64,000 nt of DNA from contig NZ_LT629802.1 of the NCBI RefSeq assembly GCF_900106045.1, forward strand, positions 3,844,001 through 3,908,000, given 5' to 3'. The position numbers and the translations under genes were made by a program. Source of the stretch: Pseudomonas mucidolens. Lineage in GTDB: Bacteria > Pseudomonadota > Gammaproteobacteria > Pseudomonadales > Pseudomonadaceae. Positions 38,214 to 48,204 of this stretch are shown piece after piece (the first letter of the stretch is position 1; each line of letters starts with the position of its first letter). The notes below the pieces were generated by a model. That model made no database searches, was not told the origin of the DNA, and saw nothing but the letters and a program-made list of their open reading frames with translations.

Positions 38214-38262
38214 GCCGCAAGCTTACGGCCGCCCCCATTCCACTTGCAGCTGCTTACCCCCT
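38180..38262. repeat. Degenerate CAAGCTGCAAGC-type repeat at folX 3' end
   Basis: Iterated GCAAG/GCTG(T/C)AAGC units on both strands (GCAAGCTGTAAGCCGCAAGC at 38204-38223; CTTGCAGCTGC at 38244-38254). They start inside folX codons and continue past its stop. They resemble the low-complexity intergenic repeats common in P. fluorescens genomes. Confidence 0.55.
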
Positions 38263-38287
38263 TAAAGCTGTCTCGAAGAGCCCCCCC

Positions 38288-38584
38288 ATGAACGATCAAC
38301 AACGCCTTGAACTTGAAGCCGCCGCCTTTCGCCGGTTGGTTGCACACCTGGACAGCCGCAAGGATGTGCAAAACATCGACCTGATGAACCTTGCCGGTTT
38401 CTGTCGCAACTGCCTGTCCAAGTGGTACAAGGCCGAAGCCGATGAGCGCCAGATCGAGGTCAGCCTCGATGACGCGCGCGAGGTGGTGTACGGCATGCCG
38501 TACGCCGAGTGGAAAGCCCAATACCAGAAAGAAGCCAGCGCCGAACAACACGCGGCGTTTGCCAAAGGAAAATCCCATGAGTGA
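38288..38584 (+). CDS. DUF1244 protein
   Basis: A 98-residue protein matching the DUF1244 family (AAAFRRLVAHLD, NIDLMNLAGFCRNCLSKWY, VVYGMPYAEWKAQYQ). A conserved CRNC motif suggests metal binding or a redox function, but none is established. Its end overlaps the next gene by 8 bases, so the two are coupled. It is not clearly part of the fol operon, being 74 bases past folX. Confidence 0.82.
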   Translation: MNDQQRLELEAAAFRRLVAHLDSRKDVQNIDLMNLAGFCRNCLSKWYKAEADERQIEVSLDDAREVVYGMPYAEWKAQYQKEASAEQHAAFAKGKSHE

Positions 38585-38918
38585 TCTGAATACCCTGCGC
38601 GCCAGCCTCAACAGCGGCGAACACGTTTTTGCCGAGACCCTGGCGTTTATCGCCGCCGGTTACGACTACCAGCCGCAAGCGTTCAACAATGGCGCCGTGG
38701 AAAACGCCGCCGGGCAGAACGAAGGCTCGTGCAAGACGCTGGGCCTGGCGCTGCTGGAAGGTTTGAGCGATCAGGAAGCGCTGTTGGCGTTTGGCGAACA
38801 TTATCGTTCGGTGCTGGCCACGCCTGAGGGCTGTGATCATGGGAATATTCGTGCGCTGATCGAGCACGGGCTGTCGGGGGTCAAGTTTGCCGCACAGCCG
38901 CTGACGCGAAAATCCTGA
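38577..38918 (+). CDS. HopJ-family protein
   Basis: A 113-residue protein matching the family named after HopJ (FAETLAFIAAGYDYQPQAFNNG, shortened; NEGSCKTLGLALLEGLS). The type III effector label is historical: homologues are widespread in bacteria without type III secretion, and no such genes are near. It overlaps the DUF1244 gene by 8 bases. A REPIN separates it from the convergent trxB. Confidence 0.82.
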   Translation: MSDLNTLRASLNSGEHVFAETLAFIAAGYDYQPQAFNNGAVENAAGQNEGSCKTLGLALLEGLSDQEALLAFGEHYRSVLATPEGCDHGNIRALIEHGLSGVKFAAQPLTRKS

Positions 38919-38969
38919 GCCACGTATAAAAAACCGGCCTCGCAGCCTGATGCCGATCGGTTAAGCCCT

Positions 38970-39067
38970 GTAGGAGCGAGCTTGCTCGCGAAGAACTCAA
39001 AGGCACCGCGTTTATCCAGAATGAACGCGTTATCGTTGACGTTTTTCGCGAGCAAGCTCGCTCCTAC
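38970..39067. repeat. REPIN, 98 bp
   Basis: Two inverted REPs (GTAGGAGCGAGCTTGCTCGC at the left and its complement at the right, ending 39067) flank an inner segment with CCGCGTTTATC and CGTTATCGTTGACG. Exactly 98 bases, in the gap between the convergent genes HopJ and trxB. Confidence 0.9.
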
Positions 39068-39089
39068 AAGCCTTTTTTGTGCAACAGGT

Positions 39090-40055
<966 letters not shown>

Positions 40056-40346
40056 TCACTCCTATCGACCGCTCGGACTACACAGCGGCTGGAATAAAAA
40101 AGGACCACGAAGCACTTGGAGAAGGCTTTAACTCGCAAGGTCCTGAAAATAATGGGTGCAGCGTAACGAGGTGGGCAAGATTAAGGAAATACGGAATAAC
40201 AATCCAGCTCATAGGCGGTCTCTATCCTGTAACCGCTATTAATCGACACCTTTGTTACAGTTAATGTCGACATGCTGACCGCGCTTTCGCCCTTCAGGCA
40301 AAGCCGGTAACGTCGGCACGTTCGTCTCTTTTGTCCGGAGTTATCA

Positions 40347-41102
40347 ATGCCCGCCCCTGTCCTCTCAGGCCCACAATACCTGCGCGAAGGCCTCAAACTG
40401 GTACTCAGTCCTGGTCTGCGCCTGTTTGTCCTGCTGCCGTTGGCAATCAACCTGATCCTGTTCGTCGGTCTGATCTATTTCGCCGGCCACCAGTTCAGCC
40501 TATGGGTCGACACCCTGATGCCGACGCTTCCCAACTGGCTGAGTTTCCTCAACTACATCCTCTGGCCACTGTTCGTGGTGCTGGTGGTGCTGATGGTGTT
40601 CTTCACCTTTACCATGCTCGCCAACATCATTGCCGCACCGTTCAATGGCTTTCTCGCGGAGAAAGTCGAAGTGGTGGTGCGCGGCACCGATGATTTTCCT
40701 GCATTCAGTTGGGGCGAACTGTTCGCCATGGTCCCCCGCACCCTGGCCCGAGAAATGCGCAAGCTGGGTTATTTCCTGCCGCGGGCGATAGGCTTGTTTA
40801 TCCTGTCGTTCATCCCGGTGGTCAACCTGGTGGCGGCGCCGCTGTGGTTGCTGTTCGGCGTGTGGATGATGGCGATCCAATACATCGATTACCCCGCTGA
40901 CAATCATAAACTGGGTTGGAACGAGATGCTGGCCTGGCTGCGCCAGAAGCGCTGGCAGAGCATGAGCTTCGGTGGCAGCGTCTATCTGGTGTTGCTGGTG
41001 CCGGTGCTCAATTTGCTGATGATGCCGGCTGCGGTGGCCGGGGCCACGCTGTTTTGGGTACGCGAGCAAGGCGCCGAGACGATGCGCGTAAAGAAGGCCT
41101 GA
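40347..41102 (+). CDS. cysZ: Sulfate transporter CysZ
   Basis: A 251-residue EI24/CysZ-family inner-membrane protein with four long hydrophobic segments. Signature stretches are [21 protein letters not shown] (shortened), [17 protein letters not shown] and [15 protein letters not shown]. It mediates high-affinity sulfate uptake feeding cysteine synthesis; cysD-cysNC for sulfate activation lie 8 kb away. It is upstream of the glycosyltransferase gene with 39 bases between. Confidence 0.9.
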   Translation: MPAPVLSGPQYLREGLKLVLSPGLRLFVLLPLAINLILFVGLIYFAGHQFSLWVDTLMPTLPNWLSFLNYILWPLFVVLVVLMVFFTFTMLANIIAAPFNGFLAEKVEVVVRGTDDFPAFSWGELFAMVPRTLAREMRKLGYFLPRAIGLFILSFIPVVNLVAAPLWLLFGVWMMAIQYIDYPADNHKLGWNEMLAWLRQKRWQSMSFGGSVYLVLLVPVLNLLMMPAAVAGATLFWVREQGAETMRVKKA

Positions 41103-41141
41103 GCGGTCACAAATCCATCATCCCGATGACACAATGGCGAC

Positions 41142-42344
41142 ATGGCCCACGTCGACACTAGGGCCATGAAGAACGCCTTGCTGCATATCACGCTGATTAC
41201 CGAAACCTTCCCGCCAGAAATCAACGGGGTGGCCAATACCCTCGGCCGCTTGTGTGACGGACTGCGCGCCCGTGGCCACCAGGTGGAACTGATCCGTCCT
41301 CGCCAGGGCAGCGATCAACGCCGGCCCAATGACGATGGCCTGATGCTTTGCCGGGGCTGGCCGCTGCCAGGTTATCCGGGCCTGCAATGGGGCCAGTCGT
41401 CGATGCACAAATTGCTACGACGCTGGAAGCGCCAGCGGCCGGATGTGCTGTACATCGCCACCGAAGGCCCACTGGGTCTGTCGGCACTGCGGGCGGCACG
41501 ACGTCTGGGGATCAGCGTGGTCAGCGGTTTTCATACCAACTTTCAGCAATATTCCAGCCAGTACGGCCTGGGTATGTTGAGTCGGGTACTGACTCATTAC
41601 TTGCGCTGGTTTCATAACCGTTCGACCTTGACCCTGGTGCCCAGCGTCAGCCAGCGCGTGGAGCTTGAGCGGCGCAACTTCGAGCGTCTGGGCATGTTGG
41701 CGCGCGGTGTCGACAGCCTGCTGTTTCACCCGGCCAAGCACGACAATGCCTTGCGCGAAAGCTGGGGCCTGGGCGTTGACGACGTTGCAGTGCTGCATGT
41801 CGGACGCCTGGCCCCGGAGAAGAACCTCGGCCTGCTCAAACGCTGCTTCGACTCACTGCAGGCCACTTATCCACAGCGGCATTTGAAGCTGATCATCGTC
41901 GGCAACGGCCCGCAACAGGCGATGCTGGAGAGAGAACTGCCCGAGGCGATTTTTTGCGGCCCTCAGCGTGGCGAAGAATTGGCCCGGCACTACGCGTCCG
42001 GTGATCTGTTTCTGTTCCCCAGTCTTACCGAAACCTTTGGCAACGTGGTCCTTGAAGCCATGGCTTCGGGTCTCGGTGTGGTGGCGTACGACCAGGCGGC
42101 CGCAACCCAGCATATCCGTCATGGCTACAACGGCGTATTGGCGATGCCGGGGGACGAGGAGGCATTTTGCGATGCCGCCAATTGGTTGCTGGAGGGGCGC
42201 GAGAGTCTGCGGCGGGTACGGCTCAATGCCCGGCAGCATGCCAGCCGTCAAGGCTGGCCCGCGATTATCGAGCAGTTTGAACACCAATTGCGCGGCGCGT
42301 GCGGTGAGACATTGGTGGTGACGGACGGTTCAAGACTGATCTGA
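41142..42344 (+). CDS. GT4-type glycosyltransferase
   Basis: 400 residues in two Rossmann domains. The N-terminal acceptor domain has TETFPPEINGVANTLGRL, and the C-terminal nucleotide-sugar domain has GRLAPEKNLGLL and PSLTETFGNVVLEAMASG with the EX7E pair. It resembles lipid-directed mannosyl/glucuronosyl transferases (MgtA/SqdX group), so a glycolipid product is plausible but unproven. An ATG at 41166 (MKNALLH) is an alternative start; neither has a strong ribosome site. A hairpin follows the stop. Confidence 0.83.
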   Translation: MAHVDTRAMKNALLHITLITETFPPEINGVANTLGRLCDGLRARGHQVELIRPRQGSDQRRPNDDGLMLCRGWPLPGYPGLQWGQSSMHKLLRRWKRQRPDVLYIATEGPLGLSALRAARRLGISVVSGFHTNFQQYSSQYGLGMLSRVLTHYLRWFHNRSTLTLVPSVSQRVELERRNFERLGMLARGVDSLLFHPAKHDNALRESWGLGVDDVAVLHVGRLAPEKNLGLLKRCFDSLQATYPQRHLKLIIVGNGPQQAMLERELPEAIFCGPQRGEELARHYASGDLFLFPSLTETFGNVVLEAMASGLGVVAYDQAAATQHIRHGYNGVLAMPGDEEAFCDAANWLLEGRESLRRVRLNARQHASRQGWPAIIEQFEHQLRGACGETLVVTDGSRLI

Positions 42345-42369
42345 GCATCGCGGGGCGAGCCCGCGATGC
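42345..42369. terminator. Hairpin in the convergent gap after the glycosyltransferase gene
   Basis: 10-bp perfect stem GCATCGCGGG / CCCGCGATGC with a 5-base loop directly after the stop codon. There is no T-run on either side, so it is a weak or Rho-assisted terminator. Confidence 0.5.
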
Positions 42370-42381
42370 CTGTCGGCGGAT

Positions 42382-43485
42382 TTAACTCAGCGTGGTCAAC
42401 GCCTCGCGACTGAACGGCAAGATGTCGCCTTCGCGCCCTTCACGGACCTTCACCGCCCAGTCCGGATCGACCAACAGCGCACGGCCCACGGCCACCAGGT
42501 CGAACTCATCATTGTTCAGGCGCTCCAGGAGTTTTTCCAGACTCGCCGGCTGCGCCACTTTGTCAGTGTTGACCATGAACTGCAGGAACTCGCCGTCCAG
42601 ACCGACACTGCCCACGGTGATGGTCGGTTTTGCGCTGAGCTTGCGGGTCCAACCCGCCAGGTTCAGCTCGGAACCATCGAACTCCGGTTCCCAGAACCTG
42701 CGGGTAGAGCAATGGAAAATATCCACACCCGCATCAGCCAGTGGTGTGAGGAACTCTGCCAACGCCTCGGGGGTTTGCACCAGCCGCGCGGTGTAATCCT
42801 GCTGCTTCCATTGAGAGAAGCGCAAGATGATCGGAAACTCGGGACCGACCGCCGCACGCACGGCTTGAATCAGCTCGATGGCGAACCGCGAACGATTGGC
42901 CAGGCTGCCGCCATATTCATCCGTGCGCTGGTTAGTGCCTTCCCAGAAGAACTGGTCCACCAGATAACCGTGAGCGCCGTGGATTTCCACGCCGTCCATG
43001 CCAATGCTCTGGGCATCCCTGGCTGCCTGGGCAAAGGCACCGATCACGTCCTTGATGTCCTGGGCAGTCATGCCATGGACCACGACGTTGCCGTCCTTGA
43101 GTTTTTCCATCGGGCCGTAGCCCGGCACACTGACGTGCGGCTCGGTGCCGATACGCCGCACACTGCCGACGTGCCACAACTGCGGGACGATCTTGCCGCC
43201 TTCGGCATGCACCGCCTCAACGACTTTCTTCCAGCCAGCCAGCGCGGCCTCACCGTAGAAGTGCGGGACGTTCGGATAGCCATTGGAAGCCTGATGATCG
43301 ACCACCGTGCCTTCGGTGATGATCAGGCCCACACCGGCAGCGGCGCGGCGACGGTAGTACTCGATCACCTTGGAGTTGGGCACGCCCCCCGGGGAAAACG
43401 AGCGGGTCATCGGTGCCATGACGACACGGGTCGGCAACTGCAGTGCGCCGAGCTGGAAAGGTTTGAACAACGCTTGGACAGACAT
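42382..43485 (-). CDS. Old yellow enzyme family NADH:flavin oxidoreductase
   Basis: A 367-residue FMN TIM barrel. Visible elements are VVMAPMTRSF, PQLWHVGSVRR, the substrate-binding HGAHGYLVDQFFW and the phosphate-site VGRALLVDPDWAVK. It reduces activated alkenes and possibly nitro compounds with NAD(P)H. It is not close to XenB as I recall that sequence. It is monocistronic and convergent with the glycosyltransferase gene. Confidence 0.87.
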   Translation of the reverse strand: MSVQALFKPFQLGALQLPTRVVMAPMTRSFSPGGVPNSKVIEYYRRRAAAGVGLIITEGTVVDHQASNGYPNVPHFYGEAALAGWKKVVEAVHAEGGKIVPQLWHVGSVRRIGTEPHVSVPGYGPMEKLKDGNVVVHGMTAQDIKDVIGAFAQAARDAQSIGMDGVEIHGAHGYLVDQFFWEGTNQRTDEYGGSLANRSRFAIELIQAVRAAVGPEFPIILRFSQWKQQDYTARLVQTPEALAEFLTPLADAGVDIFHCSTRRFWEPEFDGSELNLAGWTRKLSAKPTITVGSVGLDGEFLQFMVNTDKVAQPASLEKLLERLNNDEFDLVAVGRALLVDPDWAVKVREGREGDILPFSREALTTLS

Positions 43486-43620
43486 GGGAGCACTCCGCGC
43501 ATAAAGATTTTATGACGCGGATAATATGGGGCCCCGCACGCACGCGATAGCACTATTGATCAGCGTGATTAAGGGATAAAAGTGCGAAGAGCGCCTCAGC
43601 AGTTCCACCGATGTCCGAAA

Positions 43621-44103
43621 TCAGGCCAGGGCTTTCTCGATCGCCTGAGCGATAGAAGGATCTTCAGGTGGCGTACGCGGAGAGAATCGCGCCAGTACCC
43701 GACCGTCCTTGCCCAGCAGAAACTTCTCGAAATTCCAGGTGATGTCGCCAGGAAACTCTGCGCCCTCACCCGCCAGCAAACGATACAACTGATGGTGCTC
43801 GGGGCCATTCACCTCGAGCTTGCTGCCCAAGGGAAAGGTCACGCCGTAATTGAGGCTGCAAAACGCCTGGATTTCCTGCTCGGTGCCTGGCTCTTGCCCG
43901 GCGAACTGGTTGCATGGCAGCCCGAGCACGGTGAAACCCTGGTTCTTGTATTGCTGATAGAGGTTTTCCAGCGCCGCGTACTGCGGTGTCAAGCCACATT
44001 TGGAGGCGACATTGACCACCAGCACGACTTGCCCCTTGAAGGGCGCCAAAGGCAGCTCCTGACCATCCAGAGCTTTGAGTTTAAGGTCGTGGAAAGCACT
44101 CAT
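43621..44103 (-). CDS. Glutathione peroxidase (BtuE/GPx family, Cys type)
   Basis: 160 residues. The active-site cysteine is in NVASKCGLTPQY; the catalytic Gln is in LPCNQFAGQEPG and the Trp/Asn in ITWNFEKFL. It reduces peroxides with thioredoxin or glutathione. The ATG at 44103 follows GGAG by 6 bases. It is downstream of slyD on the same strand but separated by the slyD terminator. Confidence 0.92.
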   Translation of the reverse strand: MSAFHDLKLKALDGQELPLAPFKGQVVLVVNVASKCGLTPQYAALENLYQQYKNQGFTVLGLPCNQFAGQEPGTEQEIQAFCSLNYGVTFPLGSKLEVNGPEHHQLYRLLAGEGAEFPGDITWNFEKFLLGKDGRVLARFSPRTPPEDPSIAQAIEKALA

Positions 44104-44187
44104 GACGAACTCCAGATTTCCCATGTTCTTCGTAACGGTCGTGCGAGATTACAACCGCCAAGTCGGCAAGAATAGCCACCAATCAAT

Positions 44188-44209
44188 AAAGGCGCCCGAA
44201 GGCGCCTTT
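44188..44209 (-). terminator. Intrinsic terminator after slyD
   Basis: 9-bp stem AAAGGCGCC / GGCGCCTTT with a CGAA tetraloop; on the minus strand it reads into TTTATT. It lies 30 bases past the slyD stop. Confidence 0.8.
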
Positions 44210-44238
44210 ATTTGCAACTGACGAGCCTGACTCATCAA

Positions 44239-44724
44239 TTAATGCTGGTGACCGCCTTCGCCATGCACGTGGCCGTGCGCCATTTCTTCCTCGGAAGCGT
44301 CGCGGACAGCGACGATCTTGACCTGGAAGTTCAGGCGCTGGCCAGCCAGCGGATGGTTGCCGTCAACGGTGACGTCATCGCCGTCCAGATCACGGATGGT
44401 CACGATCTGCATCTGGCCGTCCGGAGCGGAAGCGTGGAACTGCATGCCCACTTCCAGTTCATCAACGCCTTCAAACATGCTGCGGCTCAGGGTGCTGACC
44501 AGTTCGGCGGAGTATTCGCCGTAGGCATCTTCAGGTTCTACGGCAACGGTCAGCTCATCACCAACGTTTTTGCCTTCCAGCGCCTTTTCCAGGCCCGGGA
44601 TAATGTTACCTGCGCCTTGCAGGTAGACCAGCGGCGCGCCGCCGGCTGAGCTGTCGATGACCTCACCAGCGTCGTTGGTCAGGGTATAGTCGATGGAGAC
44701 AGCCTTGTTAGCGGCGATCGTCAT
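44239..44724 (-). CDS. slyD: FKBP-type peptidyl-prolyl isomerase SlyD
   Basis: 161 residues. The split FKBP domain (VSIDYTLTNDAGEVIDSS, shortened; GAGNIIPGLEKALEG) surrounds an insert-in-flap chaperone domain (about 70-130). The short His-rich tail HGHVHGEGGHQH suits nickel binding. It folds proteins and helps nickel-enzyme maturation. The start at 44724 gives the normal N terminus; its ATG overlaps the ATG of the divergent DUF3565 gene. Confidence 0.92.
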   Translation of the reverse strand: MTIAANKAVSIDYTLTNDAGEVIDSSAGGAPLVYLQGAGNIIPGLEKALEGKNVGDELTVAVEPEDAYGEYSAELVSTLSRSMFEGVDELEVGMQFHASAPDGQMQIVTIRDLDGDDVTVDGNHPLAGQRLNFQVKIVAVRDASEEEMAHGHVHGEGGHQH

Positions 44725-45031
44725 GGGGCGAGACCTTTTGCAGAAGAATGAAGAACGGACAAGTCTAAACAAGGATTTGCCCGAAAGCGAACACAACCCG
44801 GACAGACGGAGTCTATCCAGTGACTCGACGGTCGTCGGTTTTCATCAGGACGAAGAGCAACATTGGGTCGTCGAGCTTTCGTGCGGGCATACGCAACACC
44901 TGCGCCACCAGCCGCCATGGCAATCCCGGGCGTGGGTCATCGACCCTGCGCAACGCCTTGAAAAAATAGGTCAGCCCTTTGCCTGTGGCTGGTGTGCGCA
45001 GAGCCCGGATAACGATAACCTTGGCACCTGA
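44723..45031 (+). CDS. DUF3565 protein
   Basis: About 102 residues if started at 44723. The conserved DUF3565 core lies near residues 38-98 (VVGFHQDEEQHWVVELSCGHTQ, shortened; PPWQSRAWV, FACGWCAQ). Cys and His in SCGHTQH and CGWC suggest a metal site. The N-terminal 30 residues are not conserved, so the true start may be later, at a weak codon such as TTG. As placed, its start codon overlaps the slyD start codon on the other strand. Confidence 0.7.
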   Translation: MGRDLLQKNEERTSLNKDLPESEHNPDRRSLSSDSTVVGFHQDEEQHWVVELSCGHTQHLRHQPPWQSRAWVIDPAQRLEKIGQPFACGWCAQSPDNDNLGT

Positions 45032-45091
45032 TTCCCGGTAGGCGCTGATTTATGGAACGCCACCGAAGCCATGCAACTCCAGAGAATTCGC

Positions 45092-47191
45092 ATGCAGACT
45101 TTTTTTATCGCACCCACCGACTTTGGTGTGGGTCTGACCTCCATCAGCCTCGGGCTGGTGCGCACCCTGGAACAGGCCGGACTGAAAGTCGGCTTCTTCA
45201 AACCGATTGCCCAGCCGCATCCCGGCGATACCGGGCCGGAGCGCTCCACCGAACTGGTGGCGCGCACCCACGGCCTGAAGCCTCCCCGGCCCTTGGGCCT
45301 GGCCCATGTCGAGCGCATGCTCGGCGATGGCCAACTGGATGAACTGCTCGAAGAAATCATCACCCTTTACCAGCAGGCCGCCGTGGGCAAGGACGTGCTG
45401 ATCGTCGAAGGCATGGTCCCGACGCGCAGCGCCAGCTATGCGGCGCGGGTCAATCTGCACTTGGCAAAAAGCCTGGATGCCGAAGTAATCCTGGTCTCGG
45501 CGCCGGAAAACGAAGTATTGACCGAACTGTCGGGCCGGGTCGAATTGCAGGCGCAATTGTTCGGCGGTCCGAAAGACCCGAAAGTGCTCGGGGTGATTCT
45601 CAACAAGGTACAGACCGACGAAAGCATGGAAGCCTTCGCTGCACGCCTCAAGGAGCATTCTCCGCTGTTGCGCAGCGGTGATTTCCGGCTATTGGGGTGC
45701 ATTCCGTTCCAGCCCGAACTCAACGCCCCACGCACCCGCGACGTGGCCGACCTGATGGGTGCACAGATTCTCAACGCCGGCGACTATGAAACCCGGCGCA
45801 TGAGCAAAATCATTATTTGCGCGCGGACCATGCGCAACACCGTGGAGTTGCTCAAGCCGGGTGTCCTGGTGGTGACGCCCGGTGATCGCGACGACATCAT
45901 CCTCGCCGTCAGCCTCGCCGCCATCAATGGCGTGCCCCTGGCCGGCTTGCTGCTGACCAGCGACACCCTGCCCGATCCAAGGATCATGGAGCTGTGCCGT
46001 GGCGCCTTCCAGGCCGGGTTGCCGGTGCTGTCGGTGAGCACCGGTTCCTACGACACCGCCAACCAGCTCAACAGCCTGAACAAGGAAATTCCGATCGATG
46101 ACCGCGAACGCGCGGAAATCATCACTGATTTCGTCGCCAGCCACCTGGATGCGCGCTGGCTGCACCAGCGTTGCGGCACACCACGGGAAATGCGCCTGTC
46201 GCCGGCGGTGTTCCGTTATCAGTTGATCCAGCGCGCCCAAGCCGCCAACAAGCGTATCGTCCTGCCCGAAGGCAGCGAGCCGTTGACCGTGCAAGCCGCC
46301 GCCATCTGCCAGGCGCGCGGTATCGCTCGCTGCGTGCTGCTGGCCAAGCCTGCCGATGTCGAGGCCGTGGCCCGCGCCCATGGTATCGAACTGCCCGAAG
46401 GCCTGGAGATTCTCGATCCAGACCTGATTCGCGAGCGCTATGTCGAGCCGATGGTGGCGCTGCGCAAGAGCAAAAGCCTGAATGCGCCGATGGCCGAGCA
46501 ACAACTGGAAGACACCGTGGTGATCGCCACCATGATGCTCGCCCTGGATGAGGTCGACGGCCTGGTGTCCGGGGTTATCCACTCCACCGCCAATACCATC
46601 CGCCCGGCCCTGCAACTGATTAAAACCGCGCCGGGCTGCACCTTGGTCTCGTCGGTGTTTTTCATGCTGTTCCCCGAACAGGTGCTGGTGTACGGCGACT
46701 GCGTGATGAACCCGCACCCGAGCGCCAGCGAACTGGCGGAAATCGCCTTGCAAAGCGCCGACTCGGCCGCCGCGTTCGGCATCACGCCGCGAGTGGCGAT
46801 GATCAGCTACTCCAGCGGAGACTCGGCCAGCGGCGAAGAAGTGGAAAAAGTCCGCGAGGCCACGCTGCTTGCCCACGAACAACAGCATTCGCTGTTGATC
46901 GATGGCCCGCTGCAGTACGACGCCGCCGCCAATGAAAGTGTCGCCCGGCAACTGGCGCCCAACAGCTTGGTGGCGGGCAAGGCCACCGTGTTCGTATTCC
47001 CCGACCTCAATACTGGCAACACCACCCATAAAGCGGTGCAACGCAGTGCCGATTGCGTCAGCCTGGGCCCGATGCTCCAGGGCCTGCGCAAACCCGTTAA
47101 CGATCTGCCGCGAGGGGCGCAGGTGGACGACATTGTCTACACCATCGCCCTGACCGCCATTCAAGCCGCCAACCGACCTGTGGACGCCTAA
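45092..47191 (+). CDS. pta: Phosphate acetyltransferase (long form)
   Basis: 699 residues. An N-terminal BioD-like P-loop domain (MQTFFIAPTDFGVGLTS; P-loop region degenerate), a central DRTGG domain and a C-terminal catalytic PTA domain from about residue 375 (IVLPEGSEPLTVQAA, GLVSGVIHSTANTIRPALQ, both shortened or trimmed). It interconverts acetyl-CoA and acetyl phosphate. No acetate kinase gene is adjacent. The ATG at 45092 is preferred over 45071 because the family starts here. The acyltransferase gene begins directly after its stop. Confidence 0.92.
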   Translation: MQTFFIAPTDFGVGLTSISLGLVRTLEQAGLKVGFFKPIAQPHPGDTGPERSTELVARTHGLKPPRPLGLAHVERMLGDGQLDELLEEIITLYQQAAVGKDVLIVEGMVPTRSASYAARVNLHLAKSLDAEVILVSAPENEVLTELSGRVELQAQLFGGPKDPKVLGVILNKVQTDESMEAFAARLKEHSPLLRSGDFRLLGCIPFQPELNAPRTRDVADLMGAQILNAGDYETRRMSKIIICARTMRNTVELLKPGVLVVTPGDRDDIILAVSLAAINGVPLAGLLLTSDTLPDPRIMELCRGAFQAGLPVLSVSTGSYDTANQLNSLNKEIPIDDRERAEIITDFVASHLDARWLHQRCGTPREMRLSPAVFRYQLIQRAQAANKRIVLPEGSEPLTVQAAAICQARGIARCVLLAKPADVEAVARAHGIELPEGLEILDPDLIRERYVEPMVALRKSKSLNAPMAEQQLEDTVVIATMMLALDEVDGLVSGVIHSTANTIRPALQLIKTAPGCTLVSSVFFMLFPEQVLVYGDCVMNPHPSASELAEIALQSADSAAAFGITPRVAMISYSSGDSASGEEVEKVREATLLAHEQQHSLLIDGPLQYDAAANESVARQLAPNSLVAGKATVFVFPDLNTGNTTHKAVQRSADCVSLGPMLQGLRKPVNDLPRGAQVDDIVYTIALTAIQAANRPVDA

Positions 47192-48085
47192 ATGCTGGAT
47201 TTTCTGCCTGCCGCCCTGCGCGGGGTAATCGCCTCGCTGCTGTTGGCGTTGAACACGATCCTGCTGTGTTCGTTCTTGTTTATCGTCGCGCTGTTCAAGG
47301 CGCTGCCGTTTGCCAAGCGCTTGAGCGAAGGACTGATGAACCACACCCATGAGGCCTGGATCAGTAACAACAAGGCCTGGATGAACCTGGTACAGCGCAC
47401 TCGCTGGCACTTGAGCGGCCTGGAAGGCCTGGACTACCAACACTCGTATCTGGTGACCAGCAACCACCAGAGCTGGGTCGACATCATGGTGTTGCAGTAC
47501 GTGCTAAACCGCCGTATCCGCCCGTTGAAGTTCTTCCTCAAGCAGGAACTGATCTGGGTCCCGGTGATTGGCCTGGCGTGGTGGGCCCTGGGCTTTCCAT
47601 TCATGAAGCGCTACAGCAAGGCCTATCTGGAAAAGCATCCGGAAAAGAAAGGCAAGGACCTGGAGACCACCCGCAAGACCTGCGCGAAATTTCGCGCCAA
47701 TCCGGTGGGTATTTTCAACTTTGCCGAGGGCACGCGCTTTACGCCAGGCAAACATGCCCAGCAGCATTCACCGTTTCGCTACCTGCTCAAACCCAAGGCG
47801 GGTGGGATTGCCTTCGTGCTGGACGCCATGGGCGAGCAGTTGAAATCACTGGTCAACGTGACCATTCACTACCCTGCCGGGCGCCCTGGGTATTGGGATT
47901 TGCTGTGCGGGAATGTGAAGGAGGTGGTGGTGCACTTTGAAGAGGTGCAGATTCCGGCCGAGTTCATTGGCAAGAATTACGAGCAGGAGGGTGAGTACCG
48001 GGTGGCATTTCAGGGCTGGATCAATGGCCTGTGGACAGAAAAGGACGCCCTTCTGGAGCAACTGCATCGCGATTTTCCTGCCTGA
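47192..48085 (+). CDS. PlsC-family 1-acylglycerol-3-phosphate acyltransferase
   Basis: 297 residues. Two N-terminal hydrophobic helices (about 10-45) precede the acyltransferase motifs NHQSWVD (catalytic His/Asp) and FAEGTRF. It resembles YihG-type inner-membrane acyltransferases that modify lysophosphatidic acid. The ATG immediately follows the pta stop (TAAATG), so translation is coupled. A REPIN follows the stop by four bases. Confidence 0.87.
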   Translation: MLDFLPAALRGVIASLLLALNTILLCSFLFIVALFKALPFAKRLSEGLMNHTHEAWISNNKAWMNLVQRTRWHLSGLEGLDYQHSYLVTSNHQSWVDIMVLQYVLNRRIRPLKFFLKQELIWVPVIGLAWWALGFPFMKRYSKAYLEKHPEKKGKDLETTRKTCAKFRANPVGIFNFAEGTRFTPGKHAQQHSPFRYLLKPKAGGIAFVLDAMGEQLKSLVNVTIHYPAGRPGYWDLLCGNVKEVVVHFEEVQIPAEFIGKNYEQEGEYRVAFQGWINGLWTEKDALLEQLHRDFPA

Positions 48086-48089
48086 CCCT

Positions 48090-48187
48090 GTAGGAGCGAG
48101 CTTGCTCGCGAAAAATCCGAGGGCACCGCGCCCATTCAGAATGCCCGCGAAATCGTTGACGATTTTCGCGAGCAAGCTCGCTCCTAC
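48090..48187. repeat. REPIN, 98 bp
   Basis: Inverted REPs GTAGGAGCGAGCTTGCTCGC and its complement bound a 98-base element. It has the same length and inner order as the one at 38970. It lies between the convergent acyltransferase and cysNC genes. Confidence 0.9.
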
Positions 48188-48204
48188 AGATTGCAGTTTG
48201 CCGC

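Noticed and set aside
38577..38918. Evidence for a type III secretion locus from the HopJ name
   Set aside because: HopJ-family proteins occur widely without type III secretion and no secretion or chaperone genes are nearby.
40181..40450. An 89-codon minus-strand frame overlapping the cysZ start
   Set aside because: It covers the trxB/cysZ promoter gap and the cysZ N terminus antisense, with no ribosome site.
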